This document shows, piece after piece, positions 5,601-9,364 of a stretch of DNA of 9,364 bases (the first letter of the stretch is position 1; each line of letters opens with the position of its first letter). The notes beneath the pieces are model-generated. The model ran no database searches. It was not told the origin of the DNA and saw only the letters and a program-made list of their open reading frames with translations. Origin of the DNA: Pseudomonadota bacterium (lineage in GTDB: Bacteria > Pseudomonadota > Gammaproteobacteria > Acidiferrobacterales > UBA6901); contig JAJXUF010000123.1 of assembly GCA_021783175.1 (NCBI GenBank), positions 1-9,364 of the forward strand. Reading direction: 5' to 3'. The position numbers were made by a program, and so were the translations under genes.

Positions 5601-8105
5601 CTACGCGCTTTGCGACCCGGCGTCTTTATCCGTTTGCCTATCAACCAAGCGCAGGGCGTTGAGAACCACCATTAGTGAGCTTGCTGACATGCCCAGCGCG
5701 GCGACCCAAGGGGGCACATATCCCATTGCAGCCGCAGGCACCGCCACGATGTTGTAGGCAACCGCCCGCGCGAAATTCTGTCGAATGATGCGCATTGTCT
5801 TGCGTGCCATGTGCACACCGATAAGTAGCACTTTAAGGTGGCCTGACAACAAAATCATATCCGCTGACGCAGCAGCAACCTGTGCTCCCCCACCCATGGC
5901 AATCGACACATGTGCGCCAGCCATCGCCGCCGCATCATTAATGCCATCACCCACCATCGCAACGCAGGCATTTTGCGCCTGCAAGCTCCGTACCCGTTCT
6001 AATTTGTCCTGCGGCCGCAAACCATAGGCGAAATCATCAATTCCCACCGCATCCGCCACGTAACTCGCCGCCTCCTTGTTGTCTCCGGTAAGCAGCAACA
6101 CCGACTTGCCAGCAGCCTTCAAGGCCGCCACCAGCTCTTTGGCATCTGCGCGAATCTCGTCGCCAACAACAAATGCGGCAAGCACCTCCTTTACCGTGGC
6201 CAACAAGACGACGGTATGTCCATGCTGGGTCAGCATCTCTAGTTGGCTCACCGTCGCAGCGCGACCCGTTAAATCGGCGACAAAACGGGGTGTGCCAATG
6301 AAGTACTTGGTGTCGCCAACGCGCCCTTGAAGACCAGCACCCGGCTCGTTCACTACATCGCTGGCCGACAATTTATGCCCAGTCGTCATCGCGCCCACCA
6401 GTGCGCGGCCCACGGGATGTTCAGAGTAACGTTCCAGAGCGGCCGCAATCTCCAGACACGCCCCCGCTTGCACCTGCGAAAAAGTATTAATCTGAATCAA
6501 CTTGGGACGTCCGACGGTGAGCGTGCCGGTCTTGTCAAAGACAAAGTGCGTCACTTTGGCCAGCGTTTCGAGGGCGTGGCCGCGTGTGGTCAGCAAACCC
6601 CGCCGCGTCAGGCTGCCGGTTGCCGCAGTGATTGCAGTCGGCGTGGCAAGAGAAAGGGCGCAGGGGCAGGTGACAACCAGTACCGCAATAAGTATCGGCA
6701 ACCAGCTATTTGGCGCGGCATGCCACCAATACAGAGTGACGATGGCAGCGAGCAGAAGTACACCCGACACGAACCAGGATGCAGCACGATCCGCAAAGCG
6801 CGCGACATCAGGTTTTTCACTTTGTGCACGATCGAGAAGCCGCAACATGCCAGACAAGATCATGTCGGCGCCAACTTTTTCCACGTCCATCTGCAGCGGG
6901 CTTTCGATATTGATGCTTCCACCGACTAGCCCGGCACCGGCCTGCTTCCCAATTGGAAGGCTCTCGCCGCTCAATAAAGACTCGTCTACGGTGCTTTTCC
7001 CGGCAACCACGCGGCCATCTGCCGGTATTGTATCGCCCGGACGAACCAAGACCCGGTCACCGGTGGCCAGCTCGGACACCGGTACCGACTCTTCCCGCCA
7101 GCCTTCGCCCTCGGCCACCATCCTGGTAGCCATTGCAGGTACAAGGTGTACCAGTGCCTCAGAAGACTCTGCTGCGCGCTTGCGCGCGTTGAGCTCAAAA
7201 TAGCGGCCAGCCAAAAGAAAGAAGACAAACATGACGACCGAGTCGTAATAGACTTCGCCGCGTCCAGTCACAGTCGCCCACACGCTGCCGCCAAACGCGA
7301 TCGCAATGCCCAAAGAGACCGGCACATCCATACCAGCGCGCCCATGCATCAGATCTCGCCAGGCTGAACGGAAAAATACCTGCGCAGAATAAAGCAGGAC
7401 AGGCAATGTCAGCAGTAGACTTATCCAGCGAAAAAAGCTCTTGTATCGCAAACTGATGCCGTGCACCGCACCAACATAGAGAGCAACCGCCAGTACCATT
7501 ACTTGCATGCCGAAGGCGGCCGCCACGCCCAGGCGACGCAGGCGGTCCCTGCGTTCTGCCTCAAGCAACCGTTGCGCGTGGTCCGGGTTGTAAGGATGTG
7601 CGCGGTAGCCAATATGGCTGACCGCAACCAGGATTTCGCTCAATTTAATGCGCGTATTGTCCCAGCGAACTCGTGCACGGTGGGTAGCATAATTCACCTG
7701 GACAGACAGCACGCCCGGAAGTCTGGCAATGTGCCGCTCGTTCAGCCAAACACAAGCGGCGCATGTTATGCCCTCGAGAATCAGCGCAGCATCGCGGATT
7801 TCAGCGGTTTCAGCGCGCACGAAGCTGTGTTGCACTTTTGGATCATCGTAGACCAGGATTTGGCGCAGGAACGCAGGTACCGCCTCCTGGCCCGTAACGG
7901 CCTTCTCAGTTCTGAAACGGTAATAATCTCCGAGGCCACCCTCGATAATAGCCCGCGCCACAGCCTCACAGCCCGGACAACACATTTGCCGCGCCAAACC
8001 GTCGATATTGACGCTGAATTGTGACCCAAATGGTACGGGTAAGCCGCAATGAAAGCAGGGCTGCGGATGATTGCTAGCGTCGATCGCCAGAGAATTTGCG
8101 CTCAT
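5601..8105 (-). CDS. ccoI: CcoI/FixI copper-translocating P1B-type ATPase
   Basis: This 834-residue heavy-metal P-type ATPase has all key motifs. The N-terminus has the CcoI/FixI cysteine region CFHCGLPVP (C17, C20) and CCPGC (C42, C43, C46), then an HMA-type metal site GITCAAC (C115, C118). Membrane helices begin near residue 190. The actuator loop has LLSGES, the transport site is C480-P-C482 (TCPCALSLATP), the phosphorylation site is D524 in DKTGTLT, the soft-metal HP motif is SEHPVGRAL, and the hinge is MVGDGINDAAAM. CcoI exports Cu+ across the inner membrane for assembly of the CuB centre of cbb3 oxidase; the cysteine-rich N-terminus and the following ccoS distinguish it from CopA-type detoxification pumps. 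The cbb3 structural genes are not in the window. The start is ATG 8105 with a weak ribosome site; fnr is divergent 186 bp away. Confidence 0.94.
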   Translation of the reverse strand: MSANSLAIDASNHPQPCFHCGLPVPFGSQFSVNIDGLARQMCCPGCEAVARAIIEGGLGDYYRFRTEKAVTGQEAVPAFLRQILVYDDPKVQHSFVRAETAEIRDAALILEGITCAACVWLNERHIARLPGVLSVQVNYATHRARVRWDNTRIKLSEILVAVSHIGYRAHPYNPDHAQRLLEAERRDRLRRLGVAAAFGMQVMVLAVALYVGAVHGISLRYKSFFRWISLLLTLPVLLYSAQVFFRSAWRDLMHGRAGMDVPVSLGIAIAFGGSVWATVTGRGEVYYDSVVMFVFFLLAGRYFELNARKRAAESSEALVHLVPAMATRMVAEGEGWREESVPVSELATGDRVLVRPGDTIPADGRVVAGKSTVDESLLSGESLPIGKQAGAGLVGGSINIESPLQMDVEKVGADMILSGMLRLLDRAQSEKPDVARFADRAASWFVSGVLLLAAIVTLYWWHAAPNSWLPILIAVLVVTCPCALSLATPTAITAATGSLTRRGLLTTRGHALETLAKVTHFVFDKTGTLTVGRPKLIQINTFSQVQAGACLEIAAALERYSEHPVGRALVGAMTTGHKLSASDVVNEPGAGLQGRVGDTKYFIGTPRFVADLTGRAATVSQLEMLTQHGHTVVLLATVKEVLAAFVVGDEIRADAKELVAALKAAGKSVLLLTGDNKEAASYVADAVGIDDFAYGLRPQDKLERVRSLQAQNACVAMVGDGINDAAAMAGAHVSIAMGGGAQVAAASADMILLSGHLKVLLIGVHMARKTMRIIRQNFARAVAYNIVAVPAAAMGYVPPWVAALGMSASSLMVVLNALRLVDRQTDKDAGSQSA

Positions 8106-8291
8106 GAATTACATGTACCTGGTATTCGCGCCGGATCTGCTAAATGTCCGACCAAGCGGTTAGATCGGAATCCATCCCGGGTCATCCAAATAGCTGCGGC
8201 AAGTTCAACTCTGTGTCATACTTATTGCACTTATTCTAGTACTAGACGCTAGGCGTGCTTTCGGGGCGCGAGGTCGTCGATTTGATTCGCT
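8106..8291. promoter_or_regulatory. Divergent intergenic region between ccoI and fnr
   Basis: This 186-bp region must drive ccoI leftward and fnr rightward. It is AT-rich at 8205-8245, with a perfect 10-bp palindrome CTAGTACTAG at 8236-8245. Only a half FNR site is visible (TTGAT, 8282-8286), six bases before the fnr ATG; no full TTGAT-N4-ATCAA is present. No confident -35/-10 pair can be named. Confidence 0.45.
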
Positions 8292-9059
8292 ATGTCTACC
8301 GATCCTACGATTCCTCCATTTGATTCGGCAAAATTCAAACTCGCATGTCGCGATTGTACGCTGTTCGAGCTTTGCCTGCCGGTGGGTATCGACGACAGTG
8401 ATCTCGACCTGCTTGAACGAATTATCAAACGTCGCCGGCCTGTCCAGCGAGGCGAATACCTCTTCCAGATGGGTCAGCGCTTCGAGTCGATCTATGCTGT
8501 CCGCTCCGGTTCCGTCAAAACCTACACTCTGACTGAGGATGGCCGTGAACAGGTAACAGGTTTTCATTTGCCGGGAGAACTCGTTGGACTCGATGCAATC
8601 AGCCGCGACCAGCACACTTGTACAGCCAAGGCATTGGAGACCACCAGTGTCTGCGAAGTTCCTTACGTCCAGCTTGAGGGTCTTTGGACCGCGATCCCAA
8701 GTCTGCCGCGTCAGCTTGTGCGTATCATGAGCAAGGAAGTGTTGCACGATCAGACCCTGATGATGCTGCTCGGCAAAAAAACCGCGGAGGAACGTCTCGC
8801 ATCGTACCTTCTTAGCGTTTCGACACGTTTGGGTCAGCGCGGATTCTCGTATCAAGAGTTCAACTTGAGCATGTCGCGCAACGATATCGGCAACTATCTC
8901 GGGCTGGCGGTCGAAACCGTAAGTCGACTGTTTACCCGCTTCCAGGACGACAACATTCTTACCGTGCAGCGCAGAAACGTCCGCATCCATGACCTCGACG
9001 CCTTGCGCCGCATTGCCAGCTACCAAGAGCTTCCACCCGCGCGGCAACATCCTGACTGA
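8292..9059 (+). CDS. fnr: FNR-type oxygen-sensing transcriptional regulator (CRP/FNR family)
   Basis: This 255-residue protein closely matches the length of E. coli FNR (250). The N-terminal cluster motif is C19-x2-C22-x5-C28 (ACRDCTLFELC), and the fourth ligand is C121 in SVCEVPY, so all four [4Fe-4S] cysteines are present. The cyclic-nucleotide-binding-like domain (GEYLFQMGQRFESIYAVRSGSVK) is followed by a dimer helix and an HTH, with recognition helix AVETVSRLFTRFQ carrying the E-x3-R pattern (E-TVS-R) that reads TTGAT half sites. FNR is active without oxygen and controls microaerobic and anaerobic respiration, and the neighbouring ccoI/ccoS are plausible targets. The ATG at 8292 gives the cysteine spacing expected. 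No standard Shine-Dalgarno is close: the nearest GAGG is about 18 bases upstream. Confidence 0.95.
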   Translation: MSTDPTIPPFDSAKFKLACRDCTLFELCLPVGIDDSDLDLLERIIKRRRPVQRGEYLFQMGQRFESIYAVRSGSVKTYTLTEDGREQVTGFHLPGELVGLDAISRDQHTCTAKALETTSVCEVPYVQLEGLWTAIPSLPRQLVRIMSKEVLHDQTLMMLLGKKTAEERLASYLLSVSTRLGQRGFSYQEFNLSMSRNDIGNYLGLAVETVSRLFTRFQDDNILTVQRRNVRIHDLDALRRIASYQELPPARQHPD

Positions 9060-9276
9060 TATTTCCGCGAGCCGGTCCGTAAACATCGCCGCGTGCCTGC
9101 GGCATCGCATCTTTGTTGCCACCCAATTACCCTAGTAATTTGCCCTGATTGTCGGCGTAACCCCACGTTTTTCACGCACTTTTGGGGCAATTGACGCGGT
9201 CCTCGCTTTACGCGAGACTGGGAGAAAAACATAAACTTAGTCTAAATATTGACCATCACGCACCGCGAGGAAAACC
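9060..9276 (+). promoter_or_regulatory. Intergenic region between fnr and YIP1-family gene
   Basis: Downstream of fnr a small stem GCCGC-N6-GCGGC (9088-9103) is followed by a loosely T-rich stretch, a weak terminator candidate. AATTAC-CCTA-GTAATT (9125-9140) is a perfect 6-bp inverted repeat with a 4-base loop. TTGACG at 9191-9196 could be a -35 for the next gene, but the element 17 bases on (GAGACT) is a poor -10. A short CTCGC/GCGAG hairpin follows near 9202-9216. Only the ribosome site at 9267-9270 (GAGG) is clear. Confidence 0.4.
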
Positions 9277-9364
9277 ATGTTACTCACACACGTATGGGGC
9301 CTCATGGCCCATCCCAAGCAGGAGTGGCAGTCGATCCGAGATGAAAAGTGCACCGTCCGCAAGT
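9277..9364 (+). CDS. YIP1-family membrane protein, N-terminal fragment
   Basis: An ATG at 9277 with GAGG six bases upstream opens a frame that runs off the right edge after 29 codons. It reads MLLTHVWGLMAHPKQEWQ and continues with SIRDEKC. This start (LLxHVWGLxxHPxxEWxxI) resembles the N-terminus of bacterial YIP1-domain proteins, which are small multi-helix inner-membrane proteins of unknown role. The recognition rests on a short segment recalled from family members, so function should not be read from it. No membrane helix falls inside the visible part. Confidence 0.6.
   Translation, partial: MLLTHVWGLMAHPKQEWQSIRDEKCTVRK

Noticed and set aside
6327..7203. Plus-strand open frames of 200 and 233 codons inside ccoI
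   Set aside because: Both are antisense shadows of the P-type ATPase, whose motifs run continuously through this stretch.
8282..8295. Full FNR box at the fnr start
   Set aside because: The left half TTGAT is present, but the right half reads TATGT and matches none of the five ATCAA positions, so only a half site is supported.
8205..9122. Minus-strand open frame of 305 codons
   Set aside because: It is antisense to fnr, whose four cysteines, HTH and length are unmistakable. The antisense translation shows no domain.
1..9364. CRISPR array, insertion sequence, tRNA or rRNA genes
   Set aside because: I saw no regularly spaced repeats, no transposase frame with terminal repeats, and no tRNA cloverleaf or rRNA sequence. 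The deletion at 3389-3398 shows no sign of an insertion element either.

Overview
The window looks like chromosome of a proteobacterial, probably gammaproteobacterial, sulfur-oxidising chemolithoautotroph. Evidence for this is a CbbQ/CbbO-type Rubisco-activase pair, remains of a sulfur-oxidising heterodisulfide-reductase-like (sHdr) locus, a TusA sulfur carrier, the CcoI/CcoS maturation proteins of a cbb3 oxidase, and a four-cysteine FNR. The taxonomic placement is inferred from protein resemblance only.

Layout. Positions 1-2650, minus strand: cbbQ (GTG start) followed by cbbO, which runs off the left edge. Positions 2651-2817: divergent control region with a 10-bp near-perfect inverted repeat ahead of an hdrA-like start. 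Positions 2818-3651, plus strand: a broken sHdr remnant. The first ~190 codons of an HdrA-like flavoprotein carry a one-base loss inside the Fe-S cysteine motif, then join directly to a middle piece of an HdrB-like protein that has a second frameshift. The rest of hdrA and everything normally between hdrA and hdrB is missing. A strong GC hairpin at 3718-3743 separates this remnant from the convergent minus-strand genes.

Positions 3755-5146, minus strand: tetR, an NTF2/SnoaL-like gene and tusA, in transcription order. tetR and the NTF2-like gene overlap by 8 bp. A probable intrinsic terminator lies between the NTF2-like gene and tusA. tetR has a TTGACA / 17 bp / TACAAA promoter covered by a 22-bp imperfect palindrome, and the predicted transcript would start almost at the ATG.

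Positions 5291-8105, minus strand: ccoI (Cu+ P-type ATPase) followed by ccoS. Positions 8292-9059, plus strand: a divergent fnr gene. Positions 9277-9364, plus strand: the first 29 codons of a YIP1-family membrane protein.

How the genes work together. CbbQ/CbbO would keep Rubisco active for CO2 fixation. TusA would carry sulfane sulfur to or from sulfur enzymes, and sHdr would have oxidised it, but the sHdr copy here is dead. CcoI/CcoS mature the high-affinity oxidase used at low oxygen, and the adjacent FNR is the expected oxygen sensor for that switch. The most notable feature is the internally deleted sHdr locus, left beside an intact tusA and with its upstream control region still in place. 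I did not find a convincing wholly new system.
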